NCBI GenBank assembly: GCA_025360085.1
Contig: JANYCW010000027.1
Coordinates: 1-58,556, forward strand
Source: Actinomycetes bacterium
GTDB taxonomy: Bacteria > Actinomycetota > Actinomycetes > Nanopelagicales > Nanopelagicaceae
Direction of reading: 5' to 3'
DNA length: 58,556 nt
In this document: piece by piece, positions 36,530 through 45,034 of the stretch
Layout of the letters: the number at the start of each line of letters is the position of its first letter
How positions within the stretch are numbered: position 1 is the first letter of the stretch
Notes under the pieces: model-generated
Told to the model about the DNA's origin: nothing
Database searches by the model: none
What the model saw: the letters and a program-made list of their open reading frames with translations, nothing else
Position numbers and translations under genes: made by a program

Positions 36530-36658
36530 ATGATGAATTGGTATGGAGATGGAACCGGTTGGATGAATGGCGGCCGATTTTTCTTGATGGCTTTATTCTT
36601 TATTTCAGTTGTCTCTATCGTGGTGTGGGTAGTAGTTCGAAATTCTGGCCGAAAATAG
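36530..36658 (+). CDS. 42-residue single-span membrane peptide
   Basis: A frame starting MMNWYGDGTGWMNGGR, followed by one membrane helix (FFLMALFFISVVSIVVWVVV) and the basic end RNSGRK. GGGGGAG at 36516-36522 stands 7 nt before the ATG, the best ribosome site in this part of the window, so translation is likely. The aromatic, Gly-rich N-terminus outside and basic C-terminus inside resemble the membrane part of small SHOCT-type proteins, but the SHOCT domain is absent. Function unknown. Confidence 0.65.
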   Translation: MMNWYGDGTGWMNGGRFFLMALFFISVVSIVVWVVVRNSGRK

Positions 36659-36701
36659 CCTGGCATCCGTAGCCCCTCAGGCGAGTCGTTTTTCTATTCC
36701 C

Positions 36702-36707
36702 TATACT
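36702..36707 (+). promoter_or_regulatory. -10 element of nhaA, leaderless geometry
   Basis: TATACT, 6 nt, then the ATG at 36714. Confidence 0.5.
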
Positions 36708-36713
36708 AGCGCG

Positions 36714-37712
36714 ATGTCTGCTGTGATTCGAAAACTGAGAGAGTTACTTAAGACCGAAGCAGGTGGGGGGATCTTTTTAATCGGGGCCGCCCTCCTTGCG
36801 CTGCTTCTGGCCAACTCTCCAACCAGAGACTTCTATTTTAATGTAACCGATAAAACCCATGTTTTTGTGAATGAGATTTTGATGAGTGCCTTCTTCTTTC
36901 TTGTCGGCTTGGAAATCAAACGAGAGTTCAAAGAGGGCGAATTAAGCAATCCTAAGAAGGCCGCCCTTCCAATCATTGCCGCGTTGGGCGGGATGATTAC
37001 ACCGGCACTTAGCTATCTTGTATTTAATGTCGGTAGCTTGGCATCACATGGTTGGGCAATTGCCATGCCGACAGATATCGCCTTGGCGCTTGGTGTGCTT
37101 GCCTTACTTGGTTCGCGCATAGATTCTTCCTTGAAGATTTTCCTATTAACTTTAGCGATTGCTGATGACCTTTTTTCAATCGTCGTTCTTGCAGTTTTCT
37201 ACAGTAGCGGAATCGAACTTACGAGAATTATTGGCACCATTGGCGCGGTAATTCTCGCCTTTGTGATTCCATCTGGGAAAAGAATTACCACGTCACGCTT
37301 GATTGGATTAATTCATCCTTGGAATGCCTTTTTAATCATTCCACTATTTGCTCTTGTAAATGTCGGCATCACCATTGACTTCTCTCAACTAGGGGAACAG
37401 GTGCTTTCACCCGTTACGCGTGGAATCATTGTGGGTAGAGTTCTAGGTAAATTCATCGGGATTACTCTTTTTGCTTGGTTGGCGATCAAGATAGGTGTCG
37501 CAAGCAAGGCGGAATCCATAACTTTCGCGCAGATATCTGGAGTTGCGGCATTGGCAGGAATGGGTCTTACTATCTCATTGTTCATTGCAGAGTTAGCGTT
37601 CACCGAACCCGCCCTGATTGAAAACGTAAAACTCGGTCTGCTTATTTCAGCGCTTATCTCTGGTCTCTTTGGCTACTTAGTTCTGAGAAAGACTTCAGCA
37701 ACTCACAACTAA
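36714..37712 (+). CDS. nhaA: Na+/H+ antiporter NhaA
   Basis: 332 residues, shorter than the roughly 390 of the E. coli protein but with all core elements. MPTDIALALGVLALLG is the helix-4 TP/TD region, and LLTLAIADDLFSIVVLAVF carries the paired Asp residues that bind Na+ and protons. FFFLVGLEIKREFKEGEL is the conserved cytosolic pH-sensor segment. It exports sodium in exchange for protons. Its TAA interlocks with the TAG of the NCS1 gene. Confidence 0.95.
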   Translation: MSAVIRKLRELLKTEAGGGIFLIGAALLALLLANSPTRDFYFNVTDKTHVFVNEILMSAFFFLVGLEIKREFKEGELSNPKKAALPIIAALGGMITPALSYLVFNVGSLASHGWAIAMPTDIALALGVLALLGSRIDSSLKIFLLTLAIADDLFSIVVLAVFYSSGIELTRIIGTIGAVILAFVIPSGKRITTSRLIGLIHPWNAFLIIPLFALVNVGITIDFSQLGEQVLSPVTRGIIVGRVLGKFIGITLFAWLAIKIGVASKAESITFAQISGVAALAGMGLTISLFIAELAFTEPALIENVKLGLLISALISGLFGYLVLRKTSATHN

Positions 37713-39130
37713 TTGAGCTCCTGCCGAGCTATAGTTTTTCTAGAAAGTAGCACATGGCCAAAGAATCCGATAAGGAGCGCGAAGATAACTCCGACATTGG
37801 CAAAAGCCCAAGGACCTAGCTTGCCTCCTATGGCACCTAGAAAATAGCCCTGCCACGAAAGCCATGGGGCGAAAGTGTTTGTCACAAAACCCCAGCCAAT
37901 GATTGTGCCAAAAGCCATTAGCGCCATTGATCGATTGTTCCAAGCGCCATATCGACCCTTTACATCAAATAGATCCAACTCAGAGTATGGGCTTTTTCGC
38001 ATAATCACATCGGCGACGAAGATGGCAGACCACACTGCTACGGGAACTCCAAGAGTTATTAAAAACCCTTGAAAGGGAAAAAAGAAATTATCGGCAATCC
38101 AAACAAAGTAAATCGTGCCTGCCAACATAATTGCCGCATCAAAAGAGGCTGCAACATGGCGCTTTACCGGTAGTCCAATTGATACAAGCGTTAAACCCGA
38201 TGAGTAAAGATCTAATATTGCCCCGCCAACTAAGCCGAGAATGGCCACAAGAGCAAAGGGAATTAAGAACCACGTTGGAAGCAATGTAGTAAGGGCCCCT
38301 ATTGGATCCATAGCAATAGCATCGCTTAACTCCTTGCTGCTGCCTGCCAATGCTGAACCGTAAATAACAAGAATTATCGGAACTATTGACGCCCCTATGA
38401 CGGTCCACATAACGACGCCTTTGCTTGAAACACTCCGGGGTAGATAGCGTGAATAATCAGCGGCAGAATTAACCCACCCTAAGCCAATCCCTGTGATTCC
38501 AAAGATGAGTGCGCCAATAAAGGCTTGACTACTACCATCTTTAATCGAACTCACCGCTGACCAGTTTACATTTTCAAAAGTCAATAAAATATAGATTGCC
38601 GTCATTGCAATGGTGATGAGCGTGAGCCATTTTTGAATTTTCATTATCGTCGAAAATCCAAGAACTCCCCCGATTACCACGAGCGATACCGAAAGAATAA
38701 AACCGATAATCAAAGCTAGATTGTGATTGATATGGCCCACTCGCGTAAAAACCGTGCCCGTTGCCAAAGTTGCAAGTGAGACTAAAACCGTTTCCCAGCC
38801 AACAAAAATTAAATATGAGAGTACCCCTGGAACAATATTTCCCTTAACTCCAAAGGCTGCACGCGACAAAATCATCGTTGGTGCATTGGATTTTTTTCCA
38901 GCAAGTGAACTGATACCAACGACTAGAAATGAAAGAACGGTGCCGATAATTGCCGCGTACGTTGCCTGTTGAAAGGAGATCCCAAATCCTAAAAAGAATG
39001 AACCGTACGAAAGTGCCAAAAGTGAAACATTGGCACCGGCCCAAGGCCAAAATAGGTTTCGGGGACTGCCGGAGCGCTCTGACTCGGCAATGACATTTGG
39101 TCCGTTTAACTCTAATTCAAAAATAGGCAT
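37709..39130 (-). CDS. NCS1-family purine/cytosine (or allantoin/hydantoin) permease
   Basis: 473 residues, about twelve helices. LFWPWAGANVSLLALSYGSFFLGFGISF and PTMILSRAAFGVKGNIVPGVLSYL are the NCS1 helix-1 and helix-3 signatures; SAADYSRYLPRSVSSKGV resembles the helix-6 motif of cytosine and purine carriers. Cation-coupled uptake of a nucleobase or related amide is expected. It ends 14 nt from the SDR gene's end-to-start, so SDR, crotonase and this permease run in the same direction and may form one transcript. Confidence 0.88.
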   Translation of the reverse strand: MPIFELELNGPNVIAESERSGSPRNLFWPWAGANVSLLALSYGSFFLGFGISFQQATYAAIIGTVLSFLVVGISSLAGKKSNAPTMILSRAAFGVKGNIVPGVLSYLIFVGWETVLVSLATLATGTVFTRVGHINHNLALIIGFILSVSLVVIGGVLGFSTIMKIQKWLTLITIAMTAIYILLTFENVNWSAVSSIKDGSSQAFIGALIFGITGIGLGWVNSAADYSRYLPRSVSSKGVVMWTVIGASIVPIILVIYGSALAGSSKELSDAIAMDPIGALTTLLPTWFLIPFALVAILGLVGGAILDLYSSGLTLVSIGLPVKRHVAASFDAAIMLAGTIYFVWIADNFFFPFQGFLITLGVPVAVWSAIFVADVIMRKSPYSELDLFDVKGRYGAWNNRSMALMAFGTIIGWGFVTNTFAPWLSWQGYFLGAIGGKLGPWAFANVGVIFALLIGFFGHVLLSRKTIARQELN

Positions 39131-39144
39131 AGAAAATTAACCCC

Positions 39145-39975
39145 TTAATCTAGGAAGAAATCTTGAAGGAACTCTTTTGTTCCTGGCGTCACCGAATACT
39201 TTTCAAGATCTGTTATACCCTCCGATGCGAGGAGCTCATCATCAACGAAGAAATTACCGGTGCAATCTGCGGCTAAGCGATTAAAAATAATGTATGCCGA
39301 ATCGGCCAGGATTGCCGGAGTTCGACCCGCGGTCGCATCTATGCCCGGAATCATTTGAAGCGCGGCAGTATCTATAACTGTACGAGGCCACAAGGCATTG
39401 ACGGCAATGCCATCGCGCTTGAATTCTTCGGCCATACCAAGGACGCACATACTCATTCCATATTTAGCCATGGTGTACGCGACATTGTTTTTAAACCATT
39501 TGGGGTTCATGGATAGTGGCGGTGAAAGATTTAATATGTGAGGGTTACGTCCCTGAAGGGCTGATTCACGAAGATAGGGAATAGCCGCCTGAGAAGTTAA
39601 AAAGGTTCCTCGTACGTTAACATCAAACATCAAATCAAAGCGTTTTGCCGGAGTTGCCTCCGTTCTCGTTAAATTAATAGCGCTTGCATTGTTAACTAAA
39701 ATGTCGATTCCACCAAAAGTTTCCGCCGCCAATTTAACTGCCGTCTCAATCGCACTTTCATCGCGAAGATCGCATTGAATGGGAAGGGCTACGCCGCCAG
39801 CAGCATTAATCTCATCAGCGGCCGTATAAATTGTTCCTGGCAACTTTGGATTTACCTGTGTCGTCTTAGCGGCAATGGCAACCGATGCGCCATCGGCTGC
39901 GGCGCGCAAAGCGATTGCTAATCCGATACCGCGAGATCCCCCAGTAATAAAAATCCTTTTGCCAGCAAGTGTCAT
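39145..39975 (-). CDS. Short-chain dehydrogenase, HSDL2-like
   Basis: 276 residues. Cofactor motif TGGSRGIGLAIALRAA, NNAS(A) in ILVNNASAINL, and the active-site YTMAKYGMSMCVLG (YxxxK), with the catalytic Ser replaced by the NLSPP segment typical of HSDL2-like proteins. Segments AAKTTQVNPKLPGTIYTAADEI and PKWFKNNVAYTMAKYG also match that group. It probably reduces or oxidises an acyl or ketone substrate. The ATG overlaps the crotonase stop by 4 nt. Confidence 0.9.
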   Translation of the reverse strand: MTLAGKRIFITGGSRGIGLAIALRAAADGASVAIAAKTTQVNPKLPGTIYTAADEINAAGGVALPIQCDLRDESAIETAVKLAAETFGGIDILVNNASAINLTRTEATPAKRFDLMFDVNVRGTFLTSQAAIPYLRESALQGRNPHILNLSPPLSMNPKWFKNNVAYTMAKYGMSMCVLGMAEEFKRDGIAVNALWPRTVIDTAALQMIPGIDATAGRTPAILADSAYIIFNRLAADCTGNFFVDDELLASEGITDLEKYSVTPGTKEFLQDFFLD

Positions 39976-40718
39976 CGTGAACCTTTCTTGGCCATAAACT
40001 TCATGAAAGCCGCCGTGGCCTCATCTGATTGCAATGCAAGTGAGAAAATTTCAAACTCAGCCTTCATGACGGCAGCAACTGAATCATGATTGCGCGCTTT
40101 CAAAAGTGCCTTTGTATTAATTATTGCCTGAGGTGGTTGTTCGGCAATGAGCTGTGCAATCTGCGTTGCACCCGCGAGAGGAAGCGAATTGATCTCTGCA
40201 ATCAAGCCCATTTCTAAAGCCTGCGTTGCGCCAAATGATTCTCCCGTCATAAATATCTTCGCCGCTCTTTGATAACCAACCAAGGCAGGAAATAAAAAAG
40301 TCGAACCTGCCTCTGGAACTAAACCTAATGAGGCAAATGGCATTGAGAATTTTGCAGTCTGGGATGCAACTACTACATCGCAGTGCAATAACATCGTTGT
40401 TCCGACTCCAATGGCATTGCCTTTCACCGCGGCAATTAAAGGTTTGGGAAAATTAAGGAGAGATGATAAAAAAGTAGCAACGTCGCTGGAGTCCGAAGTT
40501 GGAGGATTATCCATAAAATCCATGATGTCGTTACCGGCGGTGAAATGTTCACCTTCACTGGTAAGAACGAGTGCCCGAATACTAAAATCTCCCGCGGCAT
40601 CATTGAGAGCATGTGCCAAGCTCGAATACATTCCTCTGGTTAGAGCATTCATCTTTTCAATGCGGTTAAAGGAAAGGTAGCGAATCCCATCTGAGGTAGT
40701 GTCTAAGATTTCATCCAT
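39972..40718 (-). CDS. Enoyl-CoA hydratase/isomerase (crotonase) family protein
   Basis: 248 residues. The oxyanion-hole segments are EGEHFTAGNDIMDF and KGNAIGVGTTMLLHCDVVVA. In place of the second Glu pair of true hydratases, LVPEAGSTFLFPALVG keeps a single PEAG Glu, so isomerase or hydratase activity cannot be separated by eye. Coupled by overlap to the SDR gene, suggesting a shared CoA-ester or beta-oxidation step. Confidence 0.9.
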   Translation of the reverse strand: MDEILDTTSDGIRYLSFNRIEKMNALTRGMYSSLAHALNDAAGDFSIRALVLTSEGEHFTAGNDIMDFMDNPPTSDSSDVATFLSSLLNFPKPLIAAVKGNAIGVGTTMLLHCDVVVASQTAKFSMPFASLGLVPEAGSTFLFPALVGYQRAAKIFMTGESFGATQALEMGLIAEINSLPLAGATQIAQLIAEQPPQAIINTKALLKARNHDSVAAVMKAEFEIFSLALQSDEATAAFMKFMAKKGSR

Positions 40719-40724
40719 CTGAGC

Positions 40725-40730
40725 ATCTTA
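40725..40730 (-). promoter_or_regulatory. -10 element of the crotonase gene, leaderless geometry
   Basis: TAAGAT, 6 nt, then the ATG at 40718. Confidence 0.45.
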
Positions 40731-40789
40731 GAGGTGTACTTATCTTTAGTGATAAGGCAGGATTGAACCACCACGGAGAGGTGAATATC

Positions 40790-41110
40790 TTGACCAGAGA
40801 CATAACTATTACATCGCGAGAGCTCTCACCTTTTGAGAAGCTAGTTTTGCAACTCGTCTGCGAGGGTAAATCAAATGCGGCGATAGCGACTCAAACATCA
40901 CACAATGAAAAAGTTATTGAAAATACGGTTAGTCGAAGCGCGCAAGTCTTCGGAATCAAATCAGATGCCGACACAAATTTGCGCGTGCTCTTAGCCCTAG
41001 CTTTTCGTACCCACTACGGAGATTTAGCCTTTGATCAACTCAATGTTGCATGCGCGCATATGATTCCTGGCCCAGACGGAACGCTCATCTGTAACCGGCA
41101 TCTTGACTAA
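40790..41110 (+). CDS. LuxR-type helix-turn-helix solo protein with Cys/His tail
   Basis: 106 residues from a TTG that follows GGAGAGG (40775-40781) by 8 nt; a TTG at 40763 has no ribosome site. The HTH reads RELSPFEKLVLQLVCEGKSN, then AAIATQTSHNEKVIENTVSRSAQVFGI, a LuxR/NarL pattern without receiver. The C-terminus ends NVACAHMIPGPDGTLICNRH, where CxH and CxxH sit 11 residues apart and could hold a metal. Targets unknown. A strong hairpin follows. Confidence 0.65.
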   Translation: MTRDITITSRELSPFEKLVLQLVCEGKSNAAIATQTSHNEKVIENTVSRSAQVFGIKSDADTNLRVLLALAFRTHYGDLAFDQLNVACAHMIPGPDGTLICNRHLD

Positions 41111-41127
41111 TTACCTCTAGTCCGGGC

Positions 41128-41166
41128 AATCTCATTAGAGGCTGACTGCCAGCCCCTAATGAGATT
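41128..41166 (+). terminator. Strong hairpin after the LuxR-like gene, without T-run
   Basis: AATCTCATTAG (41128-41138) pairs perfectly with CTAATGAGATT (41156-41166), with an inner GGCT/AGCC stem. It is too stable to be chance, lies 17 nt after the stop codon, and lacks the T-tract of a classical terminator. It may stop transcription in another way or stabilise the mRNA end. Confidence 0.5.
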
Positions 41167-41280
41167 AACAACACTTCTTGGCGAGGGCTGTCACTCGCGC
41201 TAGAGCCTTGAAATCACGTATTGAGGAGTTTGATAGGTAGTGCATCTACAGCAGATGTCTAAAAAAAGGAGAGACTTTAA

Positions 41281-41862
41281 ATGAAACGTATAACTTTTGA
41301 CAAAATCGTAACATTCGTAGGCTTTGGCCTAGGAGTTTTCCTATTAATCGCCGCAGGACTACTTAACTGGGGAGCAACTTTTGCCAGCACAACCGTGAAG
41401 GATCAGTTAGTTGCACAGCAAATTACAATGCCTGCTGAGACTGGCAATCCTAAGGACGATGCAGCAACAGTTGCATTCTTTAAGGAAAATGGAAATTTGA
41501 TCATGATTAACGGCAAGCAAGCTCAGATGTATGCCGATCACTACATAGCCTTCCATATGTCAAGCATGCCACCGTACGCCGCTGCATCAGGTATTTCTCG
41601 TGCGGCAGCAGGAGCGTTAGCAGCTGATCCAACAAATCTAGAGTTACAAGCTGCAGCAGCAAAGGCAAGTGCAACGGTAGAGACTGTTTTTAAGGGTGAA
41701 TCACTTCGTGGAATGCTCTTGAATGCATATGCATTTGGAACCCTTGGAAGTATCGCAGCAATTGCCGCGAAAGTAACTTTGGGTGGAGCCTTGTTTATGT
41801 TTATTTTTGTAGTTTTGGGGCTTCTTCATATTCGCCGTACATCTTCGGATGCGGTGATTTAA
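41281..41862 (+). CDS. Two-span membrane protein of unknown function
   Basis: 193 residues. One helix near the N-terminus (IVTFVGFGLGVFLLIAAGLL), an extracytoplasmic middle of about 130 residues rich in Ala, Thr and Gln, and a C-terminal helix (AAKVTLGGALFMFIFVVLGLL) before the tail RRTSSDAVI. AGGAGAG stands before the ATG. The layout, with a helix, an outside domain ending in LRGMLLNAYAFGTLGSIA and a final helix, resembles an actinobacterial family that some databases misname aromatic ring-opening dioxygenase LigA; I give that only as a resemblance. No catalytic motif is visible. Confidence 0.7.
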   Translation: MKRITFDKIVTFVGFGLGVFLLIAAGLLNWGATFASTTVKDQLVAQQITMPAETGNPKDDAATVAFFKENGNLIMINGKQAQMYADHYIAFHMSSMPPYAAASGISRAAAGALAADPTNLELQAAAAKASATVETVFKGESLRGMLLNAYAFGTLGSIAAIAAKVTLGGALFMFIFVVLGLLHIRRTSSDAVI

Positions 41863-41887
41863 CCCTCAACTCTCCGTGATGGGTTAG

Positions 41888-41918
41888 AAAAAGCCCCTTG
41901 GATTCCAAGGGGCTTTTT
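41888..41918. terminator. Bidirectional rho-independent terminator
   Basis: AAAAAGCCCCTTGG (41888-41901) and CCAAGGGGCTTTTT (41905-41918) form a perfect 14-bp stem with a 3-nt loop. A runs on one side and T runs on the other, so it can end both the two-span membrane gene and ino1, which converge on it. Confidence 0.9.
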
Positions 41919-41940
41919 CATGCAGATTTTTTGTACTTTT

Positions 41941-43038
41941 TCAGCGCTCCAACTTTCCAGAGATGAAATCCTCAACTTTAGTGTGGGCGGCTTCATCGCT
42001 GTACTGCACTGGTGGCGTCTTCATAAAATAACTCGAAGGTGAAAGTAAAGCTCCACCAATCTTTCGATCGAGTGCAATTTTGGCACATCGCAGAGCGTCA
42101 ATAATGACACCTGCCGAGTTCGGCGAATCCCACACCTCTAACTTGTATTCAAGATTAAGTGGAACATCACCAAATGCACGCCCCTCTAAGCGAACATAGG
42201 CCCATTTGCGATCATCTAGCCATGGAATGTAATCAGAGGGTCCGATGTGAACATTCTTATCACCCATGTCATGGTTTAACTGAGATGTTACCGAGTTAGT
42301 CTTTGAAATCTTTTTGGATTCAAGGCGATCACGTTCGAGCATGTTCTTAAAATCCATATTTCCACCAACGTTTAATTGATAGGTGCGATCTAAATGAACA
42401 CCTCGATCTTGGAATAACTTAGCCATGATTCGGTGCGTAATCGTTGCACCAACTTGACTCTTGATGTCATCGCCAACAATCGGTAGACCTGCATCGGCAA
42501 ATTTCTTTTCCCATTCTGGGTCGGATGCAATAAAAACGGGTAAAGCGTTGACAAAAGCACAACCAGCATCAATTGCACACTGGGCATAAAATTTAGCTGC
42601 AATCTCTGAACCAACTGGCAAATAGCAGATCAACACATCGACGGCCTCATCCTTAAGGACTTGCACCATATCTACTGCGGGTGCGTCAGATTCTGTGATT
42701 GTCTCTCGGTAGTACTTTCCAAGGCCATCATTTGTTACACCACGTTGGACCAAAACTCCAGTCTGTACAACGTTGCTAAATTTAATCGTGTTATTTTCAC
42801 TGGCCCAAATAGCATCGGCTAAATCTAAACCAACTTTCTTAGCATCAACATCGAAGGCTGCTACGAACTTGATGCTAGAGATGTGGTATCCCCCAACAAC
42901 TGCATGCATAAGCCCTGGAATTTCTTGATCAACGGCCGCGTCCTGGTAATAAGTCACGCCTTGAACTAAAGAGTTAGCACAGTTCCCGACGCCAATTATT
43001 GCAACACGAATGTCGCCTTTACCGGTTGATATATTCAC
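41941..43038 (-). CDS. ino1: Inositol-3-phosphate synthase
   Basis: 365 residues. It converts glucose-6-phosphate to inositol-3-phosphate, the first step towards phosphatidylinositol and its mannosides. NAD motif [15 protein letters not shown], the catalytic Lys region [31 protein letters not shown] and [22 protein letters not shown] match the actinobacterial enzyme. GTG start with GAGAGGA upstream. It follows padR by 1 nt, the same order as Rv0046c-Rv0047c in mycobacteria (from memory). Confidence 0.96.
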   Translation of the reverse strand: MNISTGKGDIRVAIIGVGNCANSLVQGVTYYQDAAVDQEIPGLMHAVVGGYHISSIKFVAAFDVDAKKVGLDLADAIWASENNTIKFSNVVQTGVLVQRGVTNDGLGKYYRETITESDAPAVDMVQVLKDEAVDVLICYLPVGSEIAAKFYAQCAIDAGCAFVNALPVFIASDPEWEKKFADAGLPIVGDDIKSQVGATITHRIMAKLFQDRGVHLDRTYQLNVGGNMDFKNMLERDRLESKKISKTNSVTSQLNHDMGDKNVHIGPSDYIPWLDDRKWAYVRLEGRAFGDVPLNLEYKLEVWDSPNSAGVIIDALRCAKIALDRKIGGALLSPSSYFMKTPPVQYSDEAAHTKVEDFISGKLER

Positions 43039-43039
43039 T

Positions 43040-43585
43040 TTATTTCCTCTCGATTTTGATCATGTCTTCCAGCCAAACGATCTCTCGATCAGCTGATTCC
43101 AGTGAGTGGCGTCGCCACTCCTCTAGATATCTATCTATTCCAATTGGTGACTTCTCGAGCTCACTCCGAAGAATCTCTGCTTTCTCCTTGAGGCGACGAT
43201 GGCGCCCCTCAAGAATTCGTACTCTGTTCTTTGAAGATGTTGGAGAAAAAAATGCGAAGCGAATCTCAAAACCCTCGTCTTCCCATGTATCAGGACTCAC
43301 GGTTTCGGTAAGACTCGAAAAGCGTGCACTGCCTCGCTCTGTGATGGCATAGACGATTCGCGAGCGCCGAGAAAGCGATTCAACGGCGCTCTCTTGAATC
43401 AAACCACTCTCCATCATTCGACGAAGTTGCGGATAGAGAACTGAAAATGAGAGCGCCCTAAATGGTCCAACCATGGTGCCAATTCGCTTACGTAGTTCAT
43501 ATCCATGCAGAGGGTTCTGGGATAGAAGTCCAAGGAGCGCGAATTCAAGAGATTGACTTCGTGAGCGCACTTGACCTACCTCCAT
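43040..43585 (-). CDS. PadR-family transcriptional regulator
   Basis: 181 residues. The winged-helix domain reads [20 protein letters not shown], then [22 protein letters not shown], and the C-terminal helix bundle is the Vir_act_alpha_C type ([23 protein letters not shown]). It directly precedes ino1 on the same strand, so it probably controls inositol synthesis and itself. AAGGG lies just before the ATG, and palindromes stand in its promoter region. Confidence 0.9.
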   Translation of the reverse strand: MEVGQVRSRSQSLEFALLGLLSQNPLHGYELRKRIGTMVGPFRALSFSVLYPQLRRMMESGLIQESAVESLSRRSRIVYAITERGSARFSSLTETVSPDTWEDEGFEIRFAFFSPTSSKNRVRILEGRHRRLKEKAEILRSELEKSPIGIDRYLEEWRRHSLESADREIVWLEDMIKIERK

Positions 43586-43605
43586 CCCTTACCTACTTCT
43601 CTTAT

Positions 43606-43646
43606 ATCGTATCGATATATCGAATCGTAATCTAACTCGATACGAG
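43606..43646 (-). promoter_or_regulatory. padR-ino1 promoter with palindromic operator candidates
   Basis: On the minus strand TTAGAT (43635-43630), an 18-nt spacer and TACGAT (43611-43606). Inside the spacer is the perfect 12-bp palindrome TCGATATATCGA (43612-43623), and next to the -35 box is CTCG-ATA-CGAG (43636-43646). Their placement over the promoter suggests autorepression by the PadR protein. Confidence 0.5.
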
Positions 43647-43679
43647 CGTGGATGCAACTTGGTGAGAAAAAGGTGTGGC

Positions 43680-43722
43680 GTACGCCTCAGTATGGAGTTT
43701 GCCTCCCGTACCCTTATTTTTT
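43680..43722 (+). promoter_or_regulatory. Attenuator-like hairpin in the leader of the NCS2 permease gene
   Basis: GTACG (43680-43684) pairs with CGTAC (43707-43711) and GGAG (43694-43697) with CTCC (43703-43706); TTATTTTTT follows at 43714. This is terminator geometry 44 bases before the permease start. The overlapping perfect palindrome GGCGTACGCC (43677-43686) could form an alternative pairing. Confidence 0.4.
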
Positions 43723-43765
43723 AGCGCCTATCACACAGATAAGGCCCTAAGGAAAAGGACGATGG

Positions 43766-45025
43766 ATGTCTCTACTTACTTGGAAGCTGCATGGAGATGG
43801 AAAGTCAATATCACAAGGCGAAGTCGTATCCACTGATGAACGTTTAACCTGGCCTCGCACGATCGGTGTCGGAGTTCAACATATTGCGGCGATGTTTGGC
43901 GCAACCTTTCTCGTTCCTCTTATCACTGGATTTCCACCCACAACTACACTCTTTTTCTCAGGCGTTGGAACTCTTCTATTTTTAACACTGACGCAGAACA
44001 AAGTACCAAGTTATCTCGGTTCATCTTTTGCATTCTTAGCTCCAATCGCAGCGGCAAAATCCGGTGGCGGAATGTCAGCGGCCCTAGGTGGAGTCGTTGT
44101 TACGGGTTTGCTACTAGCAGCCGTGGGTCTGATTGTGCGCCAATCCGGAATTGGATGGATCAACTGGTTACTGCCACCCGTTGTCACCGGCACTATCGTG
44201 ATGGTTATCGGCCTGAACTTAGCGGGGGCGGCAAAGAATAATTTTAGCGCCGGACCTCTCGTTGGCGTTATAACCCTCGCCTCTATTGCTTTGATTGCGG
44301 CAGGTTCGCGTGGATTTTTAGGTCGCATAAGTATCTTTGCGGGCCTGGTCATCGGATATGCCAGTGCATATGCAATGGGCGATGTAAAGACTGATGGCAT
44401 CACTGCAGCCAAATGGTTCGCCCTACCTTCATTTACCTCGCCAACCTTTGATGGCAAAGCAATCGTGCTCTTCTTGCCCGTTGTGCTTGTCTTAATTGCA
44501 GAAAACGTAGGTCACGTAAAGGCCGTCTCTGCAATGACTGGAAAAAATCTAGATGGACAAATGGGCACGGCTCTCATGGCCGATGGAATTGCAACAACAC
44601 TTGCAGGTCTTGGTGGTGGTTCAGGCACAACTACCTATGCCGAAAACATTGGCGTAATGGCGGCAACGCGAGTGTATTCAACGGCGGCATATTGGATTGC
44701 AGGTGTTGGTGCCATTGGTCTATCACTCTCGCCTAAGTTTGGCGCAGTGCTTAGCTCTACTCCGGTCGGGGCTCTTGGCGGCGTTGGTGTTGCCTTATTT
44801 GGAATGATTGGCGTACTTGGTGCAAGAATTTGGATTGAAGGCAAGGTTGATTTTGCTAACTCAACTAATCTCATAATTGCAGCCGCGGCTTTGATTATCG
44901 GAATCTCCGATATGTCATGGACCCGTGGTGATTACACGTTCAACGGAATTATTAACGCAACTCTCGTTGCCATTGTTGGATATCGCCTTCTTCATTCAAT
45001 TGCGTCGTCTCGGGGTAATAGTTAA
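43766..45025 (+). CDS. NCS2-family uracil/xanthine permease
   Basis: 419 residues, about fourteen helices. VGVQHIAAMFGATFLVPLITG is the conserved helix-1 with the QH motif, KVPSYLGSSFAFLAPI the helix-3 block, and VLIAENVGHVKAVSAMTG the ENxG(D/H) signature with the substrate-binding Glu. MADGIATTLAGLGGGSGTTTYAENIGVMAAT matches the NxGxxxxT region. It takes up uracil or a purine with protons. GGAAAAGGA upstream of the ATG; the neighbours do not resolve uracil versus xanthine. Confidence 0.93.
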   Translation: MSLLTWKLHGDGKSISQGEVVSTDERLTWPRTIGVGVQHIAAMFGATFLVPLITGFPPTTTLFFSGVGTLLFLTLTQNKVPSYLGSSFAFLAPIAAAKSGGGMSAALGGVVVTGLLLAAVGLIVRQSGIGWINWLLPPVVTGTIVMVIGLNLAGAAKNNFSAGPLVGVITLASIALIAAGSRGFLGRISIFAGLVIGYASAYAMGDVKTDGITAAKWFALPSFTSPTFDGKAIVLFLPVVLVLIAENVGHVKAVSAMTGKNLDGQMGTALMADGIATTLAGLGGGSGTTTYAENIGVMAATRVYSTAAYWIAGVGAIGLSLSPKFGAVLSSTPVGALGGVGVALFGMIGVLGARIWIEGKVDFANSTNLIIAAAALIIGISDMSWTRGDYTFNGIINATLVAIVGYRLLHSIASSRGNS

Positions 45026-45028
45026 AAT
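45023..45028 (+). promoter_or_regulatory. -10 element of the LysE-type gene, leaderless geometry
   Basis: TAAAAT, 6 nt, then the ATG at 45035. It overlaps the stop codon of the permease gene. Confidence 0.45.
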
Positions 45029-45034
45029 CAATAT

